Shown here piece by piece: positions 1 through 7,668 of a stretch of 20,053 bases of DNA. Below the pieces are notes generated by a model. The model saw nothing but the letters and a program-made list of their open reading frames with translations, ran no database searches and was not told the DNA's origin. Position numbers and translations under genes: made by a program. Origin of the DNA: CAZIMM01 sp964540415 (GTDB lineage Bacteria; Bacillota; Clostridia; Oscillospirales; Acutalibacteraceae); assembly GCA_964540415.1 (NCBI GenBank), contig CAZIMM010000034.1, positions 1-20,053 on the forward strand, given 5' to 3'. The number at the start of each line of letters is the position of its first letter. The stretch's first letter is position 1.

Positions 1-3
1 ATA

Positions 4-25
4 CCCTACCATAGGGGGCTTTTTT
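4..25 (+). terminator. possible terminator of a gene lying left of the window
   Basis: A short stem (CCCTA at 4-8 pairing with TAGGG at 12-16) is followed by GGC and six T residues at 20-25. The run of G at 14-18 suggests that the left arm continues beyond the window edge, so the true stem may be longer. It would end a plus-strand transcript entering from the left and face the end of the minus-strand operon at 146. Only part of the structure is visible, so the call is tentative. Confidence 0.4.
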
Positions 26-145
26 GTGCTGTCTGCACAATCTGGGGCAGTTCATTCTTCCCGGGAAGCCATTGTTTTATTTTCGGTTTTTGAGCTGATT
101 CTTTTACCGCTCATCACGGCTTTGCCAAAGGTCTCGATTTTTCAC

Positions 146-1066
146 TCAGCGCTTTTTCTCTTTTGCGCGCTTGTCGTTAATAATCTTCATATGGCTTTCA
201 TCAATGAGAGTAACGCCGTTTTCCCTCGCCCAGTCAACGCAGCCCTGAAGTGCCGCTTTGAGGAACACGCGCGGAACCTTTGTCATCATCGCACATGCGC
301 CCTCGGTGAATTTGATTTTGTCATCAATACGGTTGGCGGCGTAGATAACCGACTGGATATCCGCCTCCTTTGCGGCGGGAATTTTTGCTGCAATCGGGCG
401 CTTGAAGCGTGTGTACCAGAAATTTGTGCTGTCGCGGTAGCCGTAATCAACCGGCACACGCGGAAACGCCGAGGCGCTCACACCGCCGACAATCGCTTTA
501 TAATACTTTTCTTTCATCAGAATTTTATCAATTCTCAAAATGAAGTGGCAACCGAATTTGCTTGTTATACCGTTAAAATTGCGGTAAGGCGGTTCAATTC
601 CGTCAAGCATACCGGTGCGCTGCTTATCCTCAAAGGCGTTTTCGAGCATGTCATCCCATGTGCATTCGAAAACCTGATACGCCTTCTCGATAACAAGCGG
701 ACGCTCACCGGAGCACTGCCCTTTTTCGAGCTTGAAGGTGCAGTCAGCCATTTTTTCCTTGCTGGTTTCGCCCGGGAAGCCGAGCTTGACCGTCTGCTGA
801 AAATCCGCCTTGGAATCCTCAAGAAAATTGAGGGCGCACGCTCCTCTTTTGAGCAAATTCTGCGCCGTGTTTGAGCTGTTGCGGCACTCAAGAATCATTG
901 CGTAATAATCCTTGCCGGCAATGTAATACGGAAAGCACAGGGAATACGCGCCGATTGTGGTGCTGCCGTCATCCGCCAAAGTGGATATAAGCACAGTCGG
1001 CATCGGAAAGAACGCCGAGGTCTGATAAAAATTATCAACTATTCTTAAATCTTTAAATGAGCTCAT
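146..1066 (-). CDS. flavin reductase-like (FMN-binding split barrel) protein
   Basis: The 306-residue product matches the flavin reductase-like fold: an N-terminal stretch with FPMPTVLISTL, then SLCFPYYIAGKDYYA and a CRNSSNTAQNLLKRG segment where these proteins bind FMN and start the next strand, then an FLEDSKADFQQTV segment. Family members bind FMN and usually reduce it or use it for a redox step with NAD(P)H; the substrate here is unknown. At 306 residues it is longer than the common 150-200-residue single-domain members, the extra length being a C-terminal extension without a motif I recognise. The ATG lies 4 bases after the stop of the GH38-like gene, so the two are cotranscribed. The ribosome site is weak (AAAGAAAG about 6 bases upstream), which fits translational coupling. 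No signal peptide, so cytoplasmic. No clear terminator follows. Confidence 0.8.
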   Translation of the reverse strand: MSSFKDLRIVDNFYQTSAFFPMPTVLISTLADDGSTTIGAYSLCFPYYIAGKDYYAMILECRNSSNTAQNLLKRGACALNFLEDSKADFQQTVKLGFPGETSKEKMADCTFKLEKGQCSGERPLVIEKAYQVFECTWDDMLENAFEDKQRTGMLDGIEPPYRNFNGITSKFGCHFILRIDKILMKEKYYKAIVGGVSASAFPRVPVDYGYRDSTNFWYTRFKRPIAAKIPAAKEADIQSVIYAANRIDDKIKFTEGACAMMTKVPRVFLKAALQGCVDWARENGVTLIDESHMKIINDKRAKEKKR

Positions 1067-1070
1067 GGTT

Positions 1071-3098
1071 TCACTTTCTTTCGGTTATTTCAAATTTAAA
1101 ACAGGCGTTATCCTCATACCATAGTGGGAAATTAGTGCCCCACACATTATCGCAAAGCACAAACGAAAGCCCGTCAGTTTTGACATCGGCTTGCTTGTTA
1201 TCAAAATGCAGTATATCCGTTTCGCCGAGCGCGACAAGCGGCGCGTGAAGACTCTTTAAATTGTATTTGCCAAAGGACACACTCTCGGCTGCGGAAAGCC
1301 TGCGATTGCCGTTTTTGACAGTATCGTAGGGGTTTATCTCCGAGCCGATTTTTCGGTATTTCAGGTGTCCCTTATCCGAGCAAAGCATCAGATTGAGCGA
1401 GATGGACTCCGAGAGCCTGTTTGCGTCCTTTTGGAGCCAATAAAGCTCAATTTCAACCTTATCATCGCTTATCGTGTAAATAACGGAAAGCTGCTTCGGC
1501 GCGCCGAGCTTTTCGCTGCACTGCCCCGGAAAAGCAAGGTCCGCTTTGATTTTGTTGCCGCTGACCGTGCCGCCCGTCATTTTGCAGTGGAAAGCCCCGG
1601 CAGGATACTTGCCGTCGGCATACTTAATCAGCGGTCTCGCAAAATCGCCTACCACCCAGGAGGAGTTTTTTTCAAAATCTCTCGTGTAATGCTCAAACCA
1701 AAATTGATAATCCTGTCCGCAGTATGAGCGATAAGTCAGAAGCGGTTTATTGTTTTTATCAATAACGGTTTCGCCGCCGATGGCTAAAAAACCGATGCCG
1801 CCGTTCTCATTGACGCAGATGGTTTTGTTGCCGAAGCTGTAGGTCTTGCCTGCCTCAAGCCGCTCACCGGGAAGGTCAGGTATGTTTTCGGGGCGCAGAG
1901 CAGATAATTCTTTCTCTGCTTGCACCTTGTGTTCGGGAGATAAAAAGCTCACTGCTTTGTCAATATACTGCCGCTGCTCCGCCCAGCTTTTTTCAATGGC
2001 AGAATAGCTGCCCTTTTTGTATTCGCCCTTTGCCCTTCCGATCACCGTGAGCGCATTTTGCGGAAAATCCCTGAACGGGTGACGCAGCCTGACAGCGTCG
2101 GTGGCTCTTGCCCTTTGAAAATCGGGCTTAAGGTAGTTTTCATAGTCGGCGAAATGGCGTTTGACATCCATTCCGCAGGTGTGCTCGCAAAGGCAGAGAA
2201 TGTTGTCACAAAGCCCGATATACTCATCGCTTTTCTTTGAAAGCGATGAGTCGGCAAGCCAATCGTTTTTGCAGCTGATGAGCGTGCGGATTGCAGCGCT
2301 CTTATACGGGTCCGCGGCGCTGCCGTGAATCCAGCTGTCGCCGATTTCGCCGGTGATAACCGGAAGCTCGCTTCGCTTTTCCCATAAGGCCTCGGCAAAA
2401 TCGTCAAGCCTGCCTGCGGCAACCTCATAGCCGGGATATTGCTTTTCAAGCTCGCTTATTTTTTTGCCGATTTGTTCGGCCTTGTTAGCTCCGCCGTTAT
2501 CCTGCGTATGGTCAAAGTAAAGAATATCGCCGGTGTATTTGCAATCATACGCTCCCCCGTAAATGCCGGCATAAACCACAATCACCTCTGCTTCGCCAAT
2601 TTTCCACAAAAAGCATTCCGGAACATCGGGCATCGCCGACGCGGGGTTAACGCCGATGTGAAGCAGTTTAATCCCGCGTTTTGCGAGCAGCGGCACAATG
2701 CCGATGGTATGCCCCGGAACATCGGTCATTTTAGCGGCAACGGTTTTTCTGCCGGTGTGTTTGTCAATTTCATCAACAATCGAAAGCCCGTAGAGAAAAG
2801 TGTCATCATCGAGCAGCTCGCTGTGTACGGTGAAGGGCATCGCGTGCGGCGCGATATCACCGCGTTCAAGTGCTTTGATAAGCGCGTTGCGGCGTGTTTC
2901 ATTCGCATCATTCAGAGCTTCTTTCAGTATCCATGAGCCGGTAGTCCATACAAAGCGCTTTTTGTCGGTGTTGAGCGCTTTTGCCGCGGCGCATGCATCG
3001 GGAATAAACTCTGTTATGTATTTTTGCCTGATATTTTCCGCATAGTCGGTGAAGCCCAAATCAAGATGGGTTTTTGACACAACAATTACCTTTTTCAC
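1071..3098 (-). CDS. GH38-like glycosidase (DUF5054 family)
   Basis: A 675-residue protein related to glycoside hydrolase family 38 (alpha-mannosidase fold). The first strand carries SKTHLDLGFTD with the HxD metal pair (His11, Asp13), and TDVPGHT near residues 125-131 matches the GH38 segment holding the nucleophile (Asp126) and a metal-binding His. DUF5054 proteins are usually 650-700 residues, so it looks full length. No signal peptide, so it probably acts in the cytoplasm on imported alpha-linked sugars; exact specificity cannot be read. I chose the GTG at 3098 rather than the in-frame ATG at 3134. GTG has an AGGAG site at 3109-3113, and the promoter predicts a transcript start near 3139, leaving the ATG almost leaderless and without a ribosome site. 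It is the first gene of an operon with the flavin-reductase-like gene, an unexpected partner for a glycosidase. Confidence 0.82.
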   Translation of the reverse strand: MKKVIVVSKTHLDLGFTDYAENIRQKYITEFIPDACAAAKALNTDKKRFVWTTGSWILKEALNDANETRRNALIKALERGDIAPHAMPFTVHSELLDDDTFLYGLSIVDEIDKHTGRKTVAAKMTDVPGHTIGIVPLLAKRGIKLLHIGVNPASAMPDVPECFLWKIGEAEVIVVYAGIYGGAYDCKYTGDILYFDHTQDNGGANKAEQIGKKISELEKQYPGYEVAAGRLDDFAEALWEKRSELPVITGEIGDSWIHGSAADPYKSAAIRTLISCKNDWLADSSLSKKSDEYIGLCDNILCLCEHTCGMDVKRHFADYENYLKPDFQRARATDAVRLRHPFRDFPQNALTVIGRAKGEYKKGSYSAIEKSWAEQRQYIDKAVSFLSPEHKVQAEKELSALRPENIPDLPGERLEAGKTYSFGNKTICVNENGGIGFLAIGGETVIDKNNKPLLTYRSYCGQDYQFWFEHYTRDFEKNSSWVVGDFARPLIKYADGKYPAGAFHCKMTGGTVSGNKIKADLAFPGQCSEKLGAPKQLSVIYTISDDKVEIELYWLQKDANRLSESISLNLMLCSDKGHLKYRKIGSEINPYDTVKNGNRRLSAAESVSFGKYNLKSLHAPLVALGETDILHFDNKQADVKTDGLSFVLCDNVWGTNFPLWYEDNACFKFEITERK

Positions 3099-3108
3099 GC
3101 CTGCATCG

Positions 3109-3113
3109 CTCCT
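3109..3113 (-). promoter_or_regulatory. ribosome binding site that decides the GTG start of the GH38-like gene
   Basis: AGGAG on the minus strand lies 10 bases before the GTG at 3098. It sits inside the longer possible reading frame that would begin at 3134, and nothing similar precedes that ATG. Confidence 0.75.
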
Positions 3114-3145
3114 CACTTTTCGGCATAAAGCCATTCGGATGAGTA

Positions 3146-3174
3146 ATTATAGCATGTATTCTGTTCTTTGGCAA
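3146..3174 (-). promoter_or_regulatory. sigma-A type promoter of the GH38-like/flavin reductase operon
   Basis: On the minus strand, TTGCCA (3169-3174) and a perfect TATAAT (3146-3151) are separated by 17 bases. The base triplet before the -10 is TGC, giving an extended -10 (TGnTATAAT). Transcription would start near 3139, about 40 bases before the GTG start at 3098. Confidence 0.8.
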
Positions 3175-3483
3175 TAACTGCAAAAAATTTCGAAAAGCGG
3201 TCAATTGCAGTGGTGTCTAGTACTTTTTAGCCTCTTTTAGCTTTTTGTATTTTTCAATTATACGCTTTATCACAACACTCATAAATTCATGTAATCTTCA
3301 AATTCTCCGTCGTCTGTTTTTAGCCGTAATTCCTTTTATATTTGATTTTCGCATTTCTGCTTGTTACACTCATCCCGGTTAGAGCAAAAAATGCACCCGC
3401 AAAACGCCCGCATTTGCCTTTCTCATACCTGTGCAGCCCGACAAAGCAAAAATCACATGAATCATTTGGATTGCAGGTTTTTC
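3175..3483. other. AT-rich divergent intergenic region with a possible short decayed reading frame
   Basis: No recognisable gene lies between the two divergent promoters. On the minus strand, a 21-codon frame at 3217-3282 starts with ATG and overlaps by ATGA a frame ending at 3279. The upper frame has no start codon after its preceding stop. The two encode DGEFEDYMNL and then MSVVIKRIIEKYKKLKEAKK, which reads like one small lysine-rich protein end broken by a frameshift. I do not recognise the family and call no gene. Confidence 0.3.
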
Positions 3484-3512
3484 TTGCAAAAAACGACAGT
3501 TTTTGATATTAT
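3484..3512 (+). promoter_or_regulatory. promoter of the HxxxD acyltransferase gene
   Basis: TTGCAA (3484-3489) and TATTAT (3507-3512) are separated by exactly 17 bases, and TGA before the -10 makes it an extended -10 promoter. The transcript would start near 3519, about 45 bases upstream of the GTG start. A small inverted repeat, AACGA...TCGTT, lies in this leader. Confidence 0.72.
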
Positions 3513-3563
3513 GTACATAGACGAACGATTGGTTTTCGTTATTATCAGAAAGAAAGTGACTCA

Positions 3564-4850
3564 GTGGCAAAACGCAAAATAAAATACACAAAGCCCGAAA
3601 GCTTTATGCTCGACACGGCTGCGACTATATATCCATACGCAAGAAAAAAAGACTGGAGTCAGACCTTCCGCGTTGCCGCGGTGCTGACAGAGCCAGTTGA
3701 CCCGACTGCGCTCTCGCATGCAATTTTTGATTTGTCAAACAGGTTTCCGACCTTTTTTGTTCAGCTCAAACAGGGTGTGTTCTGGTATAAGCTGCGCCCG
3801 GTTTCCAATGTAAAAATCCTGATTGAGGATGACGATTATCCATGCCGCCCGCTGCTCACAGGCAAGGGCGACAAGCCGATGTTCCGCGTGGTTTACCGCG
3901 GCAGGCGCGTTGCCGTTGAGCTGTTCCACTCGGTGAGTGACGGCTCCGGTGCGCTCTGCTTTTTAAAAACTCTGATTTCACGCTACTATGAGCTGCTCGA
4001 AAAAGAAAAGTTCCCCCCAACCGACGGTGTCCTCTCCCTTGAAGATGAACCGAGCGACGCAGAGCGTGAGGACTCTTTCAAAGAAAACTTCACCCGGAAG
4101 GGTGCTGGCATCAGCCGCAGCGAGGCGGTTGCTTATCAGTATGAACCGCCTGTGCGTGAAGATTATCTCAAGGTCATGCACGGCATGGTTGACATTGAGG
4201 CGCTTAAAAAGCTGACAAAAGAAAAGGGGGTCACAATCACCGAATATCTGACCGCGCTTTACATCTACTCATTCTATGTTGACCAGGGTGAGAACAAGAG
4301 CAAACAGCCCATCAAAATCTCCGTGCCGATGAATATGCGCAGCGTGTTCGACTCGCAGACTCTGCGCAACTTCTCTCTCTATGTGAATGTCGGCATCAAC
4401 CCGCAGGATGAGGATTTCACCTTTGACAGAATTCTTGAGGTCATCATTCCGCAGTTCAACGAGGGCAAGAAGAAGGAAGTTCTGCAGAAAATGCTCAACC
4501 AGAATGTGCACGATTCAATCATGCTTGCGGCGAAAATTACACCCAACCTTATCAAAAAGCCGCTTCTCAAGCTCAGCTTTTATATTTACGGTGACAGGCT
4601 GTTCACCTCGCCATTCTCAAACATCGGGCTTGTCAAAGTGCCGGAGGGCATGGAAAAGCACATTGAAAAGTTTGAAATGGTAATCGGAAAAACACCGCAG
4701 AACACAATTTACTGCACTGCCGCTTCATTCAAAGGAATTATGAACATCACATTTTCCTCGGTCAGCGAGGAGGAAAAAATCCAGAACTTCTATTTTGATT
4801 TTCTGCGCGAACACGGCGTTGACGTCAAAATCGAATACGAAAAAGTATGA
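3564..4850 (+). CDS. condensation-domain-like HxxxD acyltransferase (alcohol acetyltransferase type)
   Basis: This 428-residue protein has the acyltransferase signature HSVSDGSG at residues 122-129, matching the HHxxxDG active site of chloramphenicol acetyltransferase/condensation superfamily enzymes. The N-terminal LDTAATIYPYARKKDWSQTF is typical of stand-alone clostridial members related to alcohol acetyltransferases and WS/DGAT enzymes. These transfer an acyl group from CoA or a carrier to an alcohol or amine; the substrate is unknown. There is no signal peptide or carrier domain and no NRPS neighbour. The start is GTG at 3564 with a weak AAAGAAAG site; the next in-frame ATG (codon 15) would cut into the conserved N-terminus. 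It is a single-gene transcription unit with its own promoter and terminator. Homologues often neighbour a DUF6320 gene and an alpha/beta hydrolase, both absent here. Confidence 0.75.
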   Translation: MAKRKIKYTKPESFMLDTAATIYPYARKKDWSQTFRVAAVLTEPVDPTALSHAIFDLSNRFPTFFVQLKQGVFWYKLRPVSNVKILIEDDDYPCRPLLTGKGDKPMFRVVYRGRRVAVELFHSVSDGSGALCFLKTLISRYYELLEKEKFPPTDGVLSLEDEPSDAEREDSFKENFTRKGAGISRSEAVAYQYEPPVREDYLKVMHGMVDIEALKKLTKEKGVTITEYLTALYIYSFYVDQGENKSKQPIKISVPMNMRSVFDSQTLRNFSLYVNVGINPQDEDFTFDRILEVIIPQFNEGKKKEVLQKMLNQNVHDSIMLAAKITPNLIKKPLLKLSFYIYGDRLFTSPFSNIGLVKVPEGMEKHIEKFEMVIGKTPQNTIYCTAASFKGIMNITFSSVSEEEKIQNFYFDFLREHGVDVKIEYEKV

Positions 4851-4865
4851 CGGCAGAAATATTCA

Positions 4866-4903
4866 GCGCCCCCGAATGCACAGAGCTTTCGGAGGCGCAT
4901 TTT
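4866..4903 (+). terminator. rho-independent terminator after the acyltransferase gene
   Basis: An 11-base stem with one mismatch (GCGCCCCCGAA at 4866-4876 with TTCGGAGGCGC at 4888-4898) and an 11-base loop is followed by ATTTTCTTTT. It begins 15 bases after the stop codon. Confidence 0.85.
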
Positions 4904-4954
4904 CTTTTGCTGTTTTATAATGGCTTTTGATAATAACGGGGTTCATGCAAAATG

Positions 4955-5281
4955 TTATACGATTCTTGTGATAACCGGAGCGACCCAGCTTTCAAGCGCG
5001 TCATTATCCGGGAGATAGATGTGCAGGAACAGGTTGAAGTTTTCTTAACAAACGGGCAGCCGGTTTGACGTATCCTTCGGTGCTGTTGCCGACAGGATAA
5101 TGTCAAGCGAGCCGTTGGGAAGATCAAGCCATGCCTGAGTGTATACGGTGTCAACATTGGGAGTTGCCACAATCTTGGAATTGCTGCTGCGCCGTCGGTT
5201 ATGCGTAATTATTCTGCTTGATTGACGGAAAAGAATATGATAGAATATGAAAAGCGTATCATAAATTTTTTCAAAATCCAA
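4955..5281 (-). pseudogene. decayed DUF1254-family protein fragment
   Basis: One minus-strand frame runs from 5281 to a TAA at 4955-4957 but is broken by an in-frame TAA at 5045-5047. Before the break it encodes IVATPNVDTVYTQAWLDLPN, the well-known PNvDTlYsqaWLDL core of DUF1254 proteins. After the break the same frame continues with NFNLFLHIYLPDNDALESWV, which matches the C-terminal end of DUF1254/DUF1214 proteins. Intact members are several hundred residues, so the large middle section is missing along with most of the N-terminus. I infer an internal deletion plus a nonsense mutation. The family is periplasmic or secreted in other bacteria and its function is poorly defined. No ribosome site or terminator is evident. 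The relic fills the gap between two plus-strand units. Confidence 0.8.
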
Positions 5282-5365
5282 AGGAATTGCATTAAACAGT
5301 CAATAATCTTCGAGCATCAAAAGAAGAGTGAAACAGTTTATTCTACATAGTCGGAATAGATGCTC

Positions 5366-5393
5366 TTGCCTGTTGCGCAAGGCAAATTATAAT
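5366..5393 (+). promoter_or_regulatory. promoter of the glycyl radical enzyme operon with overlapping dyad operator
   Basis: TTGCCT (5366-5371) and a perfect TATAAT (5388-5393) are separated by 16 bases. A perfect inverted repeat, TTGCCT-N8-AGGCAA (5366-5385), covers the -35 and most of the spacer, with an inner TTGCGCAA palindrome (5373-5380). Placement suggests a repressor site. The predicted leader to the ATG at 5578 is about 180 bases, with no riboswitch I recognise. Confidence 0.6.
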
Positions 5394-5577
5394 ATCAGCG
5401 TTTTGTAGGATAGTATTACAAGCTGAGATAAGAGAAAAACGACGAAATGCCGGATATTGTGAGAGCAATGACCGTACATATTTGTTTGAATGACCCTTTG
5501 GGTTAGGCATGTTTTATTGCGAAAGCGCCGGCAGAAACAGTATTGCATTTCAAAACAGGGCGGAGCAGGTGTTGATT

Positions 5578-7668
5578 ATGGAAAGAATTGAAAAATTGCG
5601 CTTGCAGGCATTGGAGCCGAATGTCGGAGTTGAAGAGTTCTTATACTTTTTTTACAAGCGGTATTCCGACATTGCGGAAACGGACACGGCGGAGAACTAT
5701 GCGTCTGCCTTTTCGTTTGCGTTTTCAAATCTAACCCCGTCAATCTCCGAGGGCGAGCTGATTGTGGGCAAGCGCTCGCCGCTTTTATCGCCGGACGCTA
5801 TATCGGAGTGGCAGAATGAGTATTCAGACATAGCGAAGGCCGCTTCTTCAAACGCCGGCGGCGGTCAGGATTCGCACATGGCGATTGACTATGAGCTTGT
5901 GCTGCATTGCGGACTTAACGGAATAATTGCAAAAATTGACGAATATCTGCTTCACTGTGAAAAATCAAAGGCAGCGTTTTATAACACCTGCAGGAAATGC
6001 CTTGAGGCTGTAATAAAGCATTCCGAAAGCTATGCGGATTATGCCATGACTTTGGCTGAAGAAACAACGGATTCCCAAAGGAAAGCGGAGCTTGAAACAA
6101 TTTCAAAAATCTGCAGGACAGTTCCCGCGAATCCTGCGGGCAGCTTCTACGAGGCTGTACAGGCGGTTCATTTTATCTCTCACTGCCTTTCCTTCAACCC
6201 GTTTCGCCCGGGGTGGCAGCAATTTCAGCTCGGGCACCCGGACCGCTATCTGCTGCCCTATTATCAAAGGGATATTGACTCCGGCTTAATCACAAAGGAG
6301 CATGCTCAGCTTTTGCTTGACTGCATTGGAATTCAGATAAATACGCGCGTGCCAAACGGGCTTTCGTGCGGCTACATGGTCGGCGGGCGCGACGAAAACG
6401 ATGATATCGTTGCAAACGAGCTGACAGAAATGTGTATGCAGGTCGTGGATGATATCCGGCTGGTTTATCCCTCAGTCGGGCTTTGCATGAGCGAGGAAAC
6501 CGATGACGCATATCTTGAAAAAGCCTGTGAAATTCTGTCACACGGCCGTTCACACCCGGCAATATTTAACGATGATATAATTACCAAGGGCTTAAAGGGC
6601 TACGGGGTGCCGGGAAATGAGGCGCACAGCTATATTCACAGCACCTGCGTTGAAATCACGCCCGTTGCTTCATCAAATGCATGGGTGGCAAGCCCATATA
6701 CAAATATGCCGCAGCTTTTACTGGACAGTCTTGACAGGGAATACGGCAGCGCCGATGAGCTGCTGGCAGAAATTATCGGCAAACTTGATTCAAAAATCAA
6801 GCAGAATTTTGAAGCTGAAAACCGCTCACGCAAGGTTCGTGCCGAGCATTCTGTGAACCCGTTGCTGTCATGCTTTGTGAACGACTGCCTCCCGCGCGGG
6901 ACGGACATTGAGCAGGGCGGCGCGCGGTATAACTGGATTATGCCGAGCTTCGTAGGTGTTGCAAACCTTGTGGATTCGTTTTATGCGGTTAAAACCGTTG
7001 TTTTTGAAGAAAAAGCTCTCACTGTAAAAGAGCTGAAGGCAATTCTTGACTGCAATTTTGAGGGGCACGAAGCGCTCCGGCTGCGCATATTGAACTGTAT
7101 TCCGAAATACGGCAACGATATAGACGACATTGACAAATACTTCGGAATTATTACCGAGCATATTATCGCGGAATGTAAAAAGTATAACGGTATGCACACA
7201 AACGGCAAGCTCATTCCCAGCACCTTCTGCTGGATTATGCACGAGCGTTTCGGACGGCAGACAGGCGCGACACCGGACGGACGAAGGGCGGGCTTTCCTC
7301 TCGGCGACGGCTCGGGTCCCTGCCAGGGCAGAGAGATGAACGGACCCACCGCCTCGCTGCTTTCATCAACAAAATGGGAGCATCATGAGCTTATCGGCGG
7401 AGTCGCGGTAAATATGAAATTCTCCAAAAAATCGCTCGGTGCAAATTCGGTTGAGACAATGAAAAACCTTATCCGCACTTATTTAAAAAGAGGCGGCTTC
7501 GAAATTCAAATCAACGTCATAGACAAGGCAACTCTGGAAAGAGCTGCCGAGCACCCCGAGGAATATAAAGACCTTGTTGTCAGAATCGGCGGCTACAGCG
7601 ATTATTTTGTGAGGCTCTCTCCGGGAATGCAGCAGGAGCTGATACTCAGAACGGAGCACACGATATAA
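5578..7668 (+). CDS. glycyl radical enzyme of unassigned substrate (pyruvate formate-lyase superfamily)
   Basis: The 696-residue protein has both hallmarks of the superfamily: the catalytic cysteine in HSTCVEITP (Cys357, Glu359) and the C-terminal glycyl radical loop RIGGYSDYF (Gly672). A single Cys in a CxE motif, rather than Cys-Cys, is typical of the dehydratase/lyase branch (glycerol, propanediol, choline and hydroxyproline enzymes) and not of pyruvate formate-lyase. NAWVASPYTNMPQLL after the cysteine is loosely like hydroxyproline dehydratase. It is short for these enzymes (usually about 780-850 residues), and Thr replaces the usual Gly before the Cys. I chose ATG 5578, which has GGAGCAGG 8 bases upstream; an in-frame ATG at 5509 lacks a good site. 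The stop overlaps the activase start by one base. Cytoplasmic and oxygen sensitive. The reaction cannot be assigned from sequence alone. Confidence 0.88.
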   Translation: MERIEKLRLQALEPNVGVEEFLYFFYKRYSDIAETDTAENYASAFSFAFSNLTPSISEGELIVGKRSPLLSPDAISEWQNEYSDIAKAASSNAGGGQDSHMAIDYELVLHCGLNGIIAKIDEYLLHCEKSKAAFYNTCRKCLEAVIKHSESYADYAMTLAEETTDSQRKAELETISKICRTVPANPAGSFYEAVQAVHFISHCLSFNPFRPGWQQFQLGHPDRYLLPYYQRDIDSGLITKEHAQLLLDCIGIQINTRVPNGLSCGYMVGGRDENDDIVANELTEMCMQVVDDIRLVYPSVGLCMSEETDDAYLEKACEILSHGRSHPAIFNDDIITKGLKGYGVPGNEAHSYIHSTCVEITPVASSNAWVASPYTNMPQLLLDSLDREYGSADELLAEIIGKLDSKIKQNFEAENRSRKVRAEHSVNPLLSCFVNDCLPRGTDIEQGGARYNWIMPSFVGVANLVDSFYAVKTVVFEEKALTVKELKAILDCNFEGHEALRLRILNCIPKYGNDIDDIDKYFGIITEHIIAECKKYNGMHTNGKLIPSTFCWIMHERFGRQTGATPDGRRAGFPLGDGSGPCQGREMNGPTASLLSSTKWEHHELIGGVAVNMKFSKKSLGANSVETMKNLIRTYLKRGGFEIQINVIDKATLERAAEHPEEYKDLVVRIGGYSDYFVRLSPGMQQELILRTEHTI

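Noticed and set aside
57..68. 12-base perfect palindrome CTTCCCGGGAAG
   Set aside because: Isolated, no promoter or gene start nearby; could be chance.
26..874. 282-codon plus-strand open frame
   Set aside because: It lies antisense to the flavin-reductase-like gene, has no ribosome site or recognisable domain, and is a shadow of that gene.
5509..5577. Upstream ATG for the glycyl radical enzyme adding 23 residues
   Set aside because: Weak ribosome site, and the extra residues do not resemble the family N-terminus; ATG 5578 has a good site.
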